Shown here piece by piece: positions 17,459 to 27,180 of a DNA stretch of 27,709 nucleotides. The notes under the pieces are model-generated. The model did no database searches, was not told the DNA's origin, and worked only from the letters and a program-made list of their open reading frames with translations. Position 1 is the stretch's first letter, and every line of letters starts with the position of its first letter. Location: positions 1 through 27,709 of the forward strand of contig SDWK01000792.1 in assembly GCA_004195335.1 (NCBI GenBank), in the 5' to 3' direction. The position numbers and the translations under genes are program-made. The stretch comes from Shewanella sp. Its GTDB lineage: Bacteria > Pseudomonadota > Gammaproteobacteria > Enterobacterales > Shewanellaceae.

Positions 17459-18226
17459 CTAGCGGATAATGCCACGACTGGAGCCGGTAACAAAGTCGAT
17501 TAATAGCTTAACTTGCTCATCATCAGACTCCTCAGCCAAAGCAACTAAGGCCTCATCGACTGTGTGACCTTTACGGTAAAGAGTCTTATATGCTCTGCGA
17601 ACCGCCATCTGACTCTCTTTAGAGAAGCCACGACGTTTCATACCTTCACTGTTCAAACCGCGAGGGATACCAGGCTGGCCCGATGCCATCACAAAGGGAG
17701 GCACATCTTGTAAGATAAGTGAGTAGCCTGCGGTAAATGCATGAGCACCGATATGAACAAACTGATGAACACCAGTCAAGCCACCTAAAATGGCCCAATC
17801 ACCCACATGAACATGGCCTGCAATAGACGCATTGTTAGACATGATCACATTGTTACCTACAACACAGTCATGAGCGATATGCACATAAGCCATAAACAGG
17901 TTGTTAGATCCTATGCGAGTCTCACCCTTGTCTTGAGTCGTACCACGATGAATGGTGACCGATTCACGAATGATATTGTTATCACCCATGATTAATCGCG
18001 TCGCTTCGCCTGCATACTTTTTATCTTGGCAATCTTCACCCACAGAGGCAAATTGAAATATTTTATTGCCTTTGCCGATAACCGTTGGTCCCTTCACTAC
18101 AACGTGAGAACTCAACCAACAGTCATCACCAATTTCGACATCAGCACCAATATAAGTCCAAGGACCGATAGTGACATTGTTACCAATTTTGGCATCCGGG
18201 TGAATATACGCTAATTTATCAATCAC
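17459..18226 (-). CDS. lpxA: UDP-N-acetylglucosamine acyltransferase
   Basis: This 255-residue cytoplasmic trimeric enzyme does the first step of lipid A synthesis, moving a hydroxyacyl chain from ACP to the 3-OH of UDP-GlcNAc. The N-terminal two thirds are hexapeptide repeats ([20 protein letters not shown] and onward) forming a left-handed beta-helix. His119 in [11 protein letters not shown] corresponds to the catalytic His125 of E. coli. [13 protein letters not shown] and the helical C-terminal domain starting near [13 protein letters not shown] are intact. The start is GTG, overlapping the fabZ stop as GTGA (4 bp), which implies translational coupling. It is slightly shorter than E. coli LpxA (262). 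A terminator-like palindrome follows. Confidence 0.97.
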   Translation of the reverse strand: MIDKLAYIHPDAKIGNNVTIGPWTYIGADVEIGDDCWLSSHVVVKGPTVIGKGNKIFQFASVGEDCQDKKYAGEATRLIMGDNNIIRESVTIHRGTTQDKGETRIGSNNLFMAYVHIAHDCVVGNNVIMSNNASIAGHVHVGDWAILGGLTGVHQFVHIGAHAFTAGYSLILQDVPPFVMASGQPGIPRGLNSEGMKRRGFSKESQMAVRRAYKTLYRKGHTVDEALVALAEESDDEQVKLLIDFVTGSSRGIIR

Positions 18227-18681
18227 TTTTTAATCTCTCTACGAGCACACATGATCTCTGCCGAGCAGACTAACTCGCCATCAACCTTAACTACACCAGT
18301 AAACACCCCAATCCCGCGGCGTTCTTTTATCAATTTAACTTCAAAGTGTAGTTGATCACCAGGCTCGACTACACGCTTAAACCTTGCCTTATCTATACCT
18401 GCGAAGTAATAGAGAGACTCTTCTGTCGCAGCTTCCATCGATTTATAAGCCAAAAGGCCTGTGGCTTGGGCCATGGCTTCTAATATCAAAACACCTGGCA
18501 TAACAGGCTGGATCGGGAAATGCCCCTGGAAGAATGGCTCATTGATAGTGACGTTCTTGATCGCATGAAGCGTCTCACCCGGAGTATAGTCCAATACACG
18601 ATCTATCAATAAAAATGGGTACCTATGGGGCAAAGAGTTCATGATTTCTTTGATGTCCATGGTATTTAATTGATTTGACAC
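18223..18681 (-). CDS. fabZ: 3-hydroxyacyl-ACP dehydratase
   Basis: This 152-residue hot-dog-fold enzyme dehydrates 3-hydroxyacyl-ACP in fatty acid elongation and competes with LpxA and LpxD for hydroxyacyl-ACP. The active-site segment [23 protein letters not shown] gives His54 and Glu68, and [13 protein letters not shown] is the family's N-terminal signature. The start is GTG at 18681, with AAGGA seven bases ahead; the later ATG at codon 8 (18660) has no such site. It lies between lpxD and lpxA, as in E. coli, and shares a 4-bp GTGA overlap with lpxA. Cytoplasmic. Confidence 0.97.
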   Translation of the reverse strand: MSNQLNTMDIKEIMNSLPHRYPFLLIDRVLDYTPGETLHAIKNVTINEPFFQGHFPIQPVMPGVLILEAMAQATGLLAYKSMEAATEESLYYFAGIDKARFKRVVEPGDQLHFEVKLIKERRGIGVFTGVVKVDGELVCSAEIMCARREIKK

Positions 18682-18710
18682 TAATTTTTCCTTAATCCGC
18701 CTTTAGGCAG

Positions 18711-19736
18711 TTAATCTTCTGTTGGTACACTTTTTTCTAGCTTTTTAACACGCTGAAAAAGCTCATCTAGTTGCCTGAAACGAACTGTATTTCGGCGCCA
18801 TAATTTGTTCTTCATTGCCACTGTCGTCGAAGTGTAAACCCCTGGCTCACGAATGATGCTGGTGACATTGGTACCACCGGAAATATGAGTCCCATCAGCT
18901 ACACTTAAGTGACCCGCAACGGCGCTATTTCCGCCGATAATACAGTACTTGCCAATCTTGGTACTGCCTGCGATGGTCGAGTTTCCCGCTATTGCAGTAT
19001 TCTCACCGATAACATCATTATGAGCAATTTGAACCTGATTATCGAGTATCACACCGTCATGTATCTCGGTGTGATCAATCGCACCACGGTCGACCGTAGT
19101 GCTCGCACCAATCTCAACTCGATTGCCTATGCGCACTCCACCCGTTTGTGGAATTTTAACCCATTGACCGCGCTCATTGGCATAACCAAAGCCATCTGAA
19201 CCAATCACGGCACCCGAATGAATAATACAATCTTGTCCCAAATGGACATTATGGTAAATGGTTACATTAGCCCAAAGGCGAGTCTCGGAGCCTAAGATAC
19301 TATCTTGACCAATGACACAACCGGGACCCACTTGGACATTCTCACCTAAGATAACATTTTCACCGATAACCACATTAGCACCAACAGCAACGCCTTCGCC
19401 CAGCTTAGCCGTTGGATGAATCACTGCCGATGGATGAATGCCCTCTGCCGCCTTTGGCGTGGTATCTAATAACTGAGATACACGGGCAAAACCAACATAA
19501 GGATCGTTTAAAATAATCGCGTTACCGGAATAACCATCGACCTCTTTAGGCGAGATCAACACCGCACTCGCCTGGGTATTCTCCAGGTGAGCACGGTACT
19601 TTGAATTGGCTAAAAAAGAGAGTTGGCCCGCTTCGGCATTCTCCAAGGTAGCAACACTGGTAATAACCAGTGTCTCATCACCTTGAATATCGGCGCCAAG
19701 CTTCTGAGCCAACTCTTTTATGGTGTAGCTTTTCAT
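18711..19736 (-). CDS. lpxD: UDP-3-O-(3-hydroxyacyl)glucosamine N-acyltransferase
   Basis: This 341-residue trimeric enzyme does the third step of lipid A synthesis, N-acylating UDP-3-O-acylglucosamine. An N-terminal uridine-binding domain (1-95) holds QLSFLANSKYRAHL. A hexapeptide-repeat beta-helix (100-300) follows, with VIGSDGFGYANERGQWVKIPQ and catalytic His239 in QVQIAHNDVIG, the same residue number as in E. coli. A C-terminal coiled helix (RQLDELFQRVKKLEKS) closes it. A TTG just before the ATG could add one residue and is slightly better spaced from the AAAGG site; ATG is preferred because it keeps the family numbering. It lies 19 bp after skp and 29 bp before fabZ in the same transcript. 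Confidence 0.97.
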   Translation of the reverse strand: MKSYTIKELAQKLGADIQGDETLVITSVATLENAEAGQLSFLANSKYRAHLENTQASAVLISPKEVDGYSGNAIILNDPYVGFARVSQLLDTTPKAAEGIHPSAVIHPTAKLGEGVAVGANVVIGENVILGENVQVGPGCVIGQDSILGSETRLWANVTIYHNVHLGQDCIIHSGAVIGSDGFGYANERGQWVKIPQTGGVRIGNRVEIGASTTVDRGAIDHTEIHDGVILDNQVQIAHNDVIGENTAIAGNSTIAGSTKIGKYCIIGGNSAVAGHLSVADGTHISGGTNVTSIIREPGVYTSTTVAMKNKLWRRNTVRFRQLDELFQRVKKLEKSVPTED

Positions 19737-19755
19737 CAATAATTAGCCTTTGCCA

Positions 19756-20259
19756 TTAACCTTTACTGAGTGCATCAACAACTTTGCTGCTGATATCTGC
19801 AGTTGGCTTAACATAGATAACCGCACCACGTTGAAGCACCATGTCATAGCTTTCAGCTTCAGCAATCTTGTTGATCGCTTGCTGAACTTTAACTAACAAT
19901 TTGTTCTGTTCTTCACCCTGACGACGACGCATATCTTCATCAAGCGCCTTGCCCTTAAGCTGCAGCTCTGACTTCATAGACTCCATCTTACGAACCATCT
20001 CAGTCTTCTGAGACTCACTCATAAGCGCACCATCACGTTGCTGCTTCTCTAGCATGCCACGTAAGTCTTCCTGCATCTTTTGAATGCTGGCGACACGATC
20101 ACCGAACTCAGTTTTAAGTGTTTTACTTACCGCTTCACGCTGTGGTAACTGCTCGAAAACAGCTTGCATATCAACAACCGCAATTTTTTCGGCTTGTGCC
20201 GCAATAGGTGCTGCAAGAAGAACCAAAACCATCATCGCGCGATTAAACATCTTTTTCAA
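19756..20259 (-). CDS. skp: Periplasmic chaperone Skp (OmpH)
   Basis: This 167-residue periplasmic chaperone holds unfolded outer-membrane proteins on their way to the Bam complex. Residues 1-23 are a signal peptide ending AAQA, with mature EKIAVVDMQAVFEQLPQREAV. The middle (about 45-125) is a long charged coiled-coil, KMQEDLRGMLEKQQRDG and onward, forming the tentacle hairpin. The end VDALSKG is typical. The start is TTG at 20259: AAAGGAG lies six bases ahead, while the ATG three codons later would be 15 bases away. It sits between bamA and lpxD as in E. coli. In E. coli this block is under sigma-E; I could not find a convincing sigma-E promoter here. Confidence 0.95.
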   Translation of the reverse strand: MKKMFNRAMMVLVLLAAPIAAQAEKIAVVDMQAVFEQLPQREAVSKTLKTEFGDRVASIQKMQEDLRGMLEKQQRDGALMSESQKTEMVRKMESMKSELQLKGKALDEDMRRRQGEEQNKLLVKVQQAINKIAEAESYDMVLQRGAVIYVKPTADISSKVVDALSKG

Positions 20260-20319
20260 AATAGACTCCTTTAATTCAGCAAAACTTGCCGATTACTCAT
20301 AATTTAATTTAGTTTTAAT

Positions 20320-22803
20320 TTAGAAAGTTTTGCCAATATTGAACGAGAAGATCTCTGTTTCATCATCTTCGTATTCCTTAATTGGCCAAGCTAGACTAAA
20401 CACCATAGGTCCCATCGGTGAAAGCCACTGTACGCTCATACCCGCAGATGCACGGATCCGACTCGGATCGGCATAATCTTCAAGCTTGTCAAACTCATGC
20501 GCTGGAAGATAACGGTATGAGTCATAATCAAACTCGGTATCCCATACGTTACCGGCATCGATGAAGAAGCTGGTACGTACTGAATTGGTGTAAGCCTCAT
20601 CCAGGAATGGCGTTGGCACTATCATCTCGATACTGGCTGTTGCAATCGCATTACCACCGATTGAACGACCATCGCTGACCGTAACTGAGTTAGGATCGCC
20701 CGGTAGATTACAGCCATCACCCGAAGGATCCGGTGAACATGACTCAGGACCTCGATACAGATAGAATGAGCGTGGACCCACAGAGTTAGACTTAAAGCCA
20801 CGTAGCGAGCTACTACCACCGGAGTAATAGTTCTCCCAGAAAGGTAATATCTGGTCGTTATCGTTAAACTGACCATAACCATTACCGTAACCGAAACGCG
20901 CCTTAGTTAACATAACAAAGCTGTGGCTTCGATTAATTGGGAAGTAGAAGCTGGTATCAAAATCGGCCTTAAAATACTGCAGATCTGAACCCGGTACCGT
21001 CATCTTAGTGCTCAAGCGCTGAGATGAACCATCCGATGGGAACGTGCCTCGGTTAAGCGTACTACGGGACCAACCTAAGTTAGCCTCGAAGTTATCGAAT
21101 GCCAGATCGGCATTTGGATCGTCTGCGTCACGATAGATATTATAGAAGCGCAGCGCCTGCTCATAAGCCGAGATCTCAGATATTGCATTATGGCGATAGC
21201 CAATACCACCGTTAACTCGATTGGTTTCGTTGATCGGGAAACCTGAGTTAAGCGCAATACCATAAGAGCTGTTCTTATAACGCTCGAGGTTAGCCTCATG
21301 AGCATCAAACTCGTTCCAGTAGATGCTACCACCTAAACTAACACCATCTTTGGTAAAGTATGGGTCAGTAAAGGAGACATTCACGTTCTTTGAATACTTG
21401 TTAGTATTGAGGTTAATCCCAGCCTGGTTGCCCGTACCTAAGAAGTTACTCTGCTGAACACCAAACTGCAGACTCAATCCTGATTCAGTACCATAACCGA
21501 CACCGGCATTAAATGAACCTGATGGCTGCTCTTTTACATTGAACGCAATATCGACTAGATCATCGGTACCAGGGACTTGTACCGTTTCAGTATCAACGGT
21601 TTCAAAATAACCTAAACGGTTCAGACGTGCTTTTGATTGCTCAACCTGTGCCGAGTTTAACCAGGCACCTTCCATCTGACGAAGTTCACGACGCAATACT
21701 TCATCTTTGGTAACTTGGTTACCAGCAAAGTTAATACTACGCACATAGACGCGTTTACCCGGCTGAATATTAACATTAAGGCTAACTTCTTTAGTCTCAT
21801 CGTTAATTTCCGGATAGGTCTTAACTTCGGGATACGCGTAACCGAAACGGCCCAGATACTTGCCATACATCTCTTCGGCAAACGTCACATCGGCGCCGTT
21901 ATACATGTCCCCCTCTTTAATAGGAAGAATGCCCTTCATCACTTTCTCACGTCCCATCAGGTCACCAGTTAGGTTAACTTCTTTAACCTTATACTGCTCG
22001 CCCTCATCAACGTTGATTGTGATATAGAGGCCCTTACGGTCAGGCGTCATCGCAACTTGTGTCGAGGTGACATCGAAGCGAATATAACCACGATTATGAT
22101 AGAACGATTTTACGGTCTCGAGATCGGCTTGGAGTTTCTGTTTCTGATAGCGACGCTCACCGAACAGATCCCACCAGGCGACATAATCTTTAAGTTCCAA
22201 CATGCCGATAAGTTCGGCATCGGAAAAGACTTCATTACCGACGACGTTGATCTGTTTAATTTCTGCGGCTAACCCTTCAGTGAAATTGAACTTTAGCTCG
22301 ACACGATTACGAGGCAAGTTAATAACCTGAGCTTCAACTTTAGCCCCATATTTACCCACACCATAATAGAAATCCTGAAGACTCTTTTCGATACCCGTTA
22401 ACATGGTACGGTCTAATGATTCACCGACCTTGACCCCGGAGCCATCCAAACTCTCCTGAAGCTGTTCATCTTTGATATCTTTGTTGCCTTCAAATGTCAC
22501 GGTACTGATTGTCGGTCTCTCTTTGACCGTCACCACCAAAACACCGCCATCACGACTCACTTCGATATGTTCGAAGTTAGTCGAGGCGTACAAGCTCTTA
22601 ATTGCTTGTTGGAGTTTAACTTGATCAACCGTATCACCGACCTTAACTGGAATGGTCAGCAGTGCGGCACCAAGAGCTACACGTTGTAGCCCTTGCACTT
22701 GTATATCGGTTACTTCAAAAGGTTGGAATGTTTCTGCCCAACCGTTCCCTGATAAAGACGCACCGACTAATACCATCGAGGCAAAAAGTTTATTAAATCT
22801 CAT
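20320..22803 (-). CDS. bamA: Outer-membrane protein assembly factor BamA
   Basis: This 827-residue core of the Bam complex inserts beta-barrel proteins into the outer membrane. Residues 1-24 are a signal peptide (GNGWA cleavage) before ETFQPFEVTDIQVQGLQRV. Five POTRA domains fill about 25-425 (for example TVTFEGNKDIKDEQL, INVVGNEVFSDAEL, INFAGNQVTKDEVLRREL). The C-terminal barrel (about 430-827) includes the LRGFKSNSVGPR segment, corresponding to the conserved VRGF/Y motif of loop 6 in Omp85 proteins, and ends in the signature aromatic FNIGKTF. It is slightly longer than E. coli BamA (810). It lies 30 bp after rseP and 60 bp before skp. The Shine-Dalgarno is weak. Confidence 0.97.
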   Translation of the reverse strand: MRFNKLFASMVLVGASLSGNGWAETFQPFEVTDIQVQGLQRVALGAALLTIPVKVGDTVDQVKLQQAIKSLYASTNFEHIEVSRDGGVLVVTVKERPTISTVTFEGNKDIKDEQLQESLDGSGVKVGESLDRTMLTGIEKSLQDFYYGVGKYGAKVEAQVINLPRNRVELKFNFTEGLAAEIKQINVVGNEVFSDAELIGMLELKDYVAWWDLFGERRYQKQKLQADLETVKSFYHNRGYIRFDVTSTQVAMTPDRKGLYITINVDEGEQYKVKEVNLTGDLMGREKVMKGILPIKEGDMYNGADVTFAEEMYGKYLGRFGYAYPEVKTYPEINDETKEVSLNVNIQPGKRVYVRSINFAGNQVTKDEVLRRELRQMEGAWLNSAQVEQSKARLNRLGYFETVDTETVQVPGTDDLVDIAFNVKEQPSGSFNAGVGYGTESGLSLQFGVQQSNFLGTGNQAGINLNTNKYSKNVNVSFTDPYFTKDGVSLGGSIYWNEFDAHEANLERYKNSSYGIALNSGFPINETNRVNGGIGYRHNAISEISAYEQALRFYNIYRDADDPNADLAFDNFEANLGWSRSTLNRGTFPSDGSSQRLSTKMTVPGSDLQYFKADFDTSFYFPINRSHSFVMLTKARFGYGNGYGQFNDNDQILPFWENYYSGGSSSLRGFKSNSVGPRSFYLYRGPESCSPDPSGDGCNLPGDPNSVTVSDGRSIGGNAIATASIEMIVPTPFLDEAYTNSVRTSFFIDAGNVWDTEFDYDSYRYLPAHEFDKLEDYADPSRIRASAGMSVQWLSPMGPMVFSLAWPIKEYEDDETEIFSFNIGKTF

Positions 22804-22833
22804 AGAGTGCTTCTAGTTATGTGTGTGTCTTGC

Positions 22834-24219
22834 TCAGAGTCGGGAGAAATCGTTAAAAAGCGCGATGCTCATCAACATTAGCAGCATAGCTGCCCCAAAT
22901 CTGAATCCAATTTCCTGTATCTTCTCAGGTACAGGCCTGCCTGTGATCACTTCAATGAAGTAATATAACAAGTGTCCTCCATCAAGCACTGGCAAAGGCA
23001 GTAAATTAATAATGCCTAAGTTTACGCTGATTAATGCGAGGAAACCTAAAAAGTAAACCAAACCATAGTTAGCACTATTTCCTGCACCTTGTGCAATCGA
23101 TATTGGTCCACTTAAATTTTTCACCGACACATCACCGGTGACCAACTTGCCAATCATCTTAATGCTGACGACGACAAGTTGCCATGTTTTATCTGCAGCA
23201 ACACCGAAAGACTCAATGAAACCATACTCTAGCTGCAGGCGCATATTTTCAGGCCATGGTGCTTGAGTTGGAGCGACACCAATCACTCCCTCCATTTGTC
23301 CTTGAGCATTTTCACGTGCTTGAGGTATCACTTTATACTGTAATTGCTCACCATCTCGTCTAACGGTTACCTGTACGGCTTGGTTAGGTGAAGACTTAAT
23401 GGTATCGACAAAATCATCCCACTCGCCATAAGGTTCGCCGTTGAGTGCAACTAACGTATCGCCAACCTCTATTCCAGCCGCAGCTGCGGCACCTTCGGGG
23501 GAAACTAAGCCTAAGGTCGGGGTGATCTCTGGCCTAAATATTCCTAATCCCAGAGACGTTATCGGGGATTCTTTTTCAGGATCAAACTGCCAACCTTTAG
23601 TATCTAAGGTGTAGTGAGTCCCTTTAGATGCAGTATCAATGTCGGAATAATCACTGCTACGACTCATAGGAGATACAGAGATATCAATCTCAGGATCACC
23701 AATATGCCCCACTAGAGCATATGTCACCTCTTCCCAGTTTCTGACGGTATTACCACCAACAGAGGTGATCAGCATAGGCTCATCAACCTGGATTTGAGCT
23801 GCTGGCGTATTTAGCTGGGTAGATTCGATAACTGGCTTTAATGACGGCACGCCGATCAAATACATGAAATAGAGCGCAAAAATAGCAAAAATAAAGTTAG
23901 CGATGGGACCCGCGGCCACGATTGCAATTCGCTTCCAAACACTCTTGCGATTAAACGCCTGGTCTTTTAATTCATCAGGCACTTCCTCGACGCGTTCGTC
24001 GAGCATTTTTACATAACCACCCAGTGGAATCATGGCGAGCACATATTCTGTGCCATCTTGTCCGACTTTTCGCCAGATAGCTCTACCAAAGCCGATAGAG
24101 AAACGCTCGACTTTAACACCACACCGTCTGGCGACCCAAAAGTGACCATATTCGTGTGCCGTGATCAGCATGCCTAAAGCGATGACAAAGGAACCCAAGT
24201 TCCATAAAAAATCGATCAT
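22834..24219 (-). CDS. rseP: Site-2 intramembrane metalloprotease RseP
   Basis: This 461-residue inner-membrane zinc protease makes the second cut in anti-sigma factor RseA, releasing sigma-E when outer-membrane proteins misfold, and also clears signal-peptide remnants. The first membrane helix holds the zinc motif HEYGH (His22, Glu23, His26). Two periplasmic PDZ domains lie at about 120-310 (the second around GLVSPEGAAAAAGIEVGDTL). The third zinc ligand, Asp413, is in LPLPVLDGGHLLYY near the C terminus. The length is close to E. coli (450). ATG with GAGGAAGGG just ahead. It is directly upstream of bamA, placing stress signalling with barrel assembly. Confidence 0.96.
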   Translation of the reverse strand: MIDFLWNLGSFVIALGMLITAHEYGHFWVARRCGVKVERFSIGFGRAIWRKVGQDGTEYVLAMIPLGGYVKMLDERVEEVPDELKDQAFNRKSVWKRIAIVAAGPIANFIFAIFALYFMYLIGVPSLKPVIESTQLNTPAAQIQVDEPMLITSVGGNTVRNWEEVTYALVGHIGDPEIDISVSPMSRSSDYSDIDTASKGTHYTLDTKGWQFDPEKESPITSLGLGIFRPEITPTLGLVSPEGAAAAAGIEVGDTLVALNGEPYGEWDDFVDTIKSSPNQAVQVTVRRDGEQLQYKVIPQARENAQGQMEGVIGVAPTQAPWPENMRLQLEYGFIESFGVAADKTWQLVVVSIKMIGKLVTGDVSVKNLSGPISIAQGAGNSANYGLVYFLGFLALISVNLGIINLLPLPVLDGGHLLYYFIEVITGRPVPEKIQEIGFRFGAAMLLMLMSIALFNDFSRL

Positions 24220-24238
24220 TCCCTTCCTCGGAGTTTAT

Positions 24239-25426
24239 TTAAATTTTATTAACCCATTCTGCAGCATAACTGCGCGATTGAAGGTCTAGCCTAATAATAT
24301 CTTCAATGCTGCTCAACGACTGCGGTGAAACCTGACTTAAGCAGGCTTCGTTAACTTTAGCAATATCGGTAAACTTAATCTTGTTATCTAAAAATGCCTG
24401 AACCGATATCTCGTTAGCGGCATTGACTACCGTTGTCGCTTCTTGCCCCTGCTTACACGCCTCGATGGCCAAAGCTAAACAAGGGAAACGATTGAAATCA
24501 GGCTCTAAGAAGCTTAACTGTCCGACTTTGAAAAAGTCTAAAGGTTCAACTCCGGAGTGAATTCTTTGTGGGTAGGCCATGCAGTGAGCGATAGGTGTAC
24601 GCATATCGGGATTACCCAGCTGTGCTAAAACTGAACCATCTAAATACTGAACCATAGAGTGAATAACACTCTGTGGGTGAATCACCACCTTAAGCTGCTC
24701 ATCGGCCGCATTAAACAACCAACGAGCCTCTATATACTCCAATCCCTTGTTCATCATGGTCGCTGAATCGACAGAAATTTTACGTCCCATCGACCAGTTC
24801 GGATGTTTACAAGCTTGTGCTGGGGTCATTGAGGCCAGAGAAGCGAGCTCAGAGGTTAAGAACGGACCACCGGAACCTGTGAGGAGAATATGAGAAACCC
24901 CTGCTTTTTCAAGCTCACAGTAACCTATGTTGTTCTGCAGAGACTCAGGAAGAGCCTGATAAATCGCATTATGCTCACTATCTACAGGAAGAACCTGAGC
25001 ACCAGAGCGCCTCATCTCCTCAATAAAGAGTCGACCAGACATAACTAATGACTCTTTATTGGCAAGCAATACACGCTTGCCGGCTTTAATCGCCGCTAAT
25101 GTCGGCAATAACCCGGCAGCACCGACAATTGCAGCCATCACACTGTCTACACAAGTCGCACTGACGAGATCAATCAGTTGATCTTCGCCTGTGGTGATTT
25201 CAACCTTCAAGCTTGCTGGTAACCTCTGCTTGAGTGACTGAGCAGCATTGGTATCGACCATATGAGCAATTTGAGGACGATGAGTCTCACACAAAGCGAG
25301 CATCTTTTCGACATTAGTATTCGCGACCAAGGCATACACACTGTAGGCCTCAGGGTTTCTTTCGATAACACTTAACGTACTCGAACCAATAGAGCCTGTC
25401 GCACCTAAAATTACCATTCTCTGCAT
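24239..25426 (-). CDS. dxr: 1-deoxy-D-xylulose-5-phosphate reductoisomerase
   Basis: This 395-residue cytoplasmic NADPH enzyme converts DXP to 2-C-methyl-erythritol-4-phosphate, the committed step of the MEP isoprenoid pathway that feeds undecaprenyl phosphate and quinones. The NADPH-binding motif [14 protein letters not shown] is at 7-20. [12 protein letters not shown], the metal ligands Asp149 and Glu151 in [11 protein letters not shown], and the catalytic-loop region [17 protein letters not shown] are intact. The length is three residues from E. coli. Its ATG lies 3 bp after the cdsA stop, so translation is likely coupled; rseP follows 19 bp on. The gene is also called ispC. Confidence 0.97.
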   Translation of the reverse strand: MQRMVILGATGSIGSSTLSVIERNPEAYSVYALVANTNVEKMLALCETHRPQIAHMVDTNAAQSLKQRLPASLKVEITTGEDQLIDLVSATCVDSVMAAIVGAAGLLPTLAAIKAGKRVLLANKESLVMSGRLFIEEMRRSGAQVLPVDSEHNAIYQALPESLQNNIGYCELEKAGVSHILLTGSGGPFLTSELASLASMTPAQACKHPNWSMGRKISVDSATMMNKGLEYIEARWLFNAADEQLKVVIHPQSVIHSMVQYLDGSVLAQLGNPDMRTPIAHCMAYPQRIHSGVEPLDFFKVGQLSFLEPDFNRFPCLALAIEACKQGQEATTVVNAANEISVQAFLDNKIKFTDIAKVNEACLSQVSPQSLSSIEDIIRLDLQSRSYAAEWVNKI

Positions 25427-25429
25427 GGG

Positions 25430-26287
25430 TTACATCCAAAATGCAATATATATAAGCGTAAATACAGGCAGAGCGGCAGTTAAACTATCGATGCGATCGA
25501 GAACCCCACCATGCCCGGGTAAAATAGTACCCGAATCTTTAATATCGGCTACACGTTTGAACATACTCTCGGAGAGGTCACCGACAGCTGAAATAAGTGC
25601 TACAAACAGAGTGACGCCCACCACAAGCCCAAGCTCTTGTTCGGGAGAAACGGTCATGATACCGAAAACAATAATCATACTAGTAGCCAAACCACCAAGT
25701 AAGCCTTCAATGGTTTTAGCCGGGCTCACATTGGGCATCAACTTGTGCTTGCCTAATGCTTTTCCAGCAAAATATGCTCCGGAATCGGTCGCCCATACCA
25801 CGAGCATAACCAAAAAAACTAATGTACCACCGTAATAGGGAGCAACCTCTGAACTTAAGCCTTTCAAGGCAATCAAAGCAGCAAAGCATGGGATTAGCGT
25901 CAACTGGCCAAACATTGACTTGAACATAGAGCTTTTTTGCCATAATGCCGAACTTTTCGGAAATGAGATAACTAAAAGAAAAGATATCGCCCACCACATT
26001 GCACCGATTAAGATAACTGACAGATAGACAGGGTGAAGATGCCCTTTAAACCAAAGCTCATCCGTAGGCACAAAAATATTCAACCCTACCAATAGAACAC
26101 CTATGGTGACAGTGAAACTCCATTGCGTGATTTGACAGCGTTTATCAATTATTTGTCCCCACTCCTTGGCCGCAATAAGGAATACAGGGATCAAAGCCCA
26201 AGAAAAGTATTCCGTAGGAAGCAAGAAAACAGCCCCCAAAACCAAAGGAATTAACCAGATTGCTGTTATTATTCGTTGTTTTAGCAA
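25430..26287 (-). CDS. cdsA: CDP-diacylglycerol synthase (phosphatidate cytidylyltransferase)
   Basis: This 285-residue inner-membrane enzyme makes CDP-diacylglycerol from phosphatidic acid and CTP, the precursor of all phospholipids. It has about eight hydrophobic segments. The family signature near the C terminus is intact: SMFKRVADIKDSGTILPGHG followed by GVLDRIDSL, with the aspartates that bind metal. The start is TTG (26287-26285): GAGG lies seven bases ahead and MLKQRIITAIWLIPLVLGA aligns with the E. coli start MLKYRLISAFVLIPVVIAA. It lies 18 bp after uppS and 3 bp before dxr. Confidence 0.96.
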   Translation of the reverse strand: MLKQRIITAIWLIPLVLGAVFLLPTEYFSWALIPVFLIAAKEWGQIIDKRCQITQWSFTVTIGVLLVGLNIFVPTDELWFKGHLHPVYLSVILIGAMWWAISFLLVISFPKSSALWQKSSMFKSMFGQLTLIPCFAALIALKGLSSEVAPYYGGTLVFLVMLVVWATDSGAYFAGKALGKHKLMPNVSPAKTIEGLLGGLATSMIIVFGIMTVSPEQELGLVVGVTLFVALISAVGDLSESMFKRVADIKDSGTILPGHGGVLDRIDSLTAALPVFTLIYIAFWM

Positions 26288-26305
26288 AAAATATCCCTCT
26301 AAAAT

Positions 26306-27100
26306 TTATTTCTGAGCCTGCATAGATTCGATCTGACATCCAGTTAAGCCAAAACGTCGTTGACGAGATGCAAAAGTGGCTACCGTCTGCCTAAATGCAT
26401 TTTCATCAAAGTCCGGCCATAACGTATCGGTAAACACCAACTCTGCATAGGCTGCCTGCCACAAAATGAAATTACTGATACGTAAGTCACCACCAGTGCG
26501 GATCATTAAATCAACTTCAGCTTGATTTTGCATGCATAAATGTTCATTTAGTGCCTCTTCGGTGAACTGACTGCTGTTCATTTCACCAGACTCGACCTTT
26601 TTGGCTAAAGCTTGAGCGGCCTGCATGATATCCCAGCGCCCACCATAATTAGCCGCTATGTTAAGAATCAAGTCAGAATTTTCTGCCGTTTTCGCCTCAG
26701 CAGATGCAATCTGCTTCTGTAAACGATCAGGAAACCGACTAATATCCCCTATGATATTTAGCCTTACACCATTTTTATGCAGTAACTTAATCTCGCGTTG
26801 TAGAACGGTAAAAAACAGTTCCATCAACAGCGTGACCTCTTTATCTGGTCTGCGCCAGTTTTCGCTCGAGAAGGCAAACAGTGTCAGCGAGTCAATTCCC
26901 ATCTCTCTGGCAGTACTCACGACACGACGCACCGCCTTTACACCGGCTCGGTGCCCCATCACTCTGGGCTTCCCTTGTGCCTGTGCCCAGCGTCCGTTTC
27001 CATCCATGATGATGGCAACGTGCTTGGGAGTTGACAGCTTCACAAGTTCAGCGACCTCCTCAGGAGTGAATTCTGAACTAGATTGAGAGTCGATTGACAT
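26306..27100 (-). CDS. uppS: Undecaprenyl diphosphate synthase
   Basis: This 264-residue cytoplasmic cis-prenyltransferase builds the C55 lipid carrier used for peptidoglycan and O-antigen. It has the catalytic Asp33 in HVAIIMDGNGRWAQ, GHRAGVKAVRRVV, LTLFAFSSENWRRP, and the C-terminal RTGGDLRISNFILWQAAYAEL. An N-terminal extension of about 20 residues (SIDSQSSSEFTPEEVAELV) precedes the conserved core and has no recognisable motif. ATG with AAGGG nine bases ahead. A strong hairpin separates it from frr, so it probably begins a new transcript or depends on readthrough. The gene is also called ispU. Confidence 0.97.
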   Translation of the reverse strand: MSIDSQSSSEFTPEEVAELVKLSTPKHVAIIMDGNGRWAQAQGKPRVMGHRAGVKAVRRVVSTAREMGIDSLTLFAFSSENWRRPDKEVTLLMELFFTVLQREIKLLHKNGVRLNIIGDISRFPDRLQKQIASAEAKTAENSDLILNIAANYGGRWDIMQAAQALAKKVESGEMNSSQFTEEALNEHLCMQNQAEVDLMIRTGGDLRISNFILWQAAYAELVFTDTLWPDFDENAFRQTVATFASRQRRFGLTGCQIESMQAQK

Positions 27101-27125
27101 CTATTACAACCCTTTAAATAGACAA

Positions 27126-27154
27126 ACGCCGTGTAGTATACCGCTACACGGCGT
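27126..27154 (-). terminator. Hairpin between frr and uppS
   Basis: ACGCCGTGTAG (27126-27136) and CTACACGGCGT (27144-27154) form a perfect 11-bp stem with a 7-base loop, lying 26 bases after the frr stop. On the minus strand it is followed by TTGTCTATTT, a weak T-rich tail. It is a plausible intrinsic terminator or attenuator at the end of frr, or a processing hairpin in a longer transcript. Confidence 0.65.
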
Positions 27155-27180
27155 CTGAACTCTAGTTTCTTAGTCCTAGA

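Noticed and set aside
20260..20319. Sigma-E promoter before skp, expected from E. coli
   Set aside because: I could not find a convincing GGAACTT/TCAAA-like pair at suitable spacing here or before rseP and bamA.
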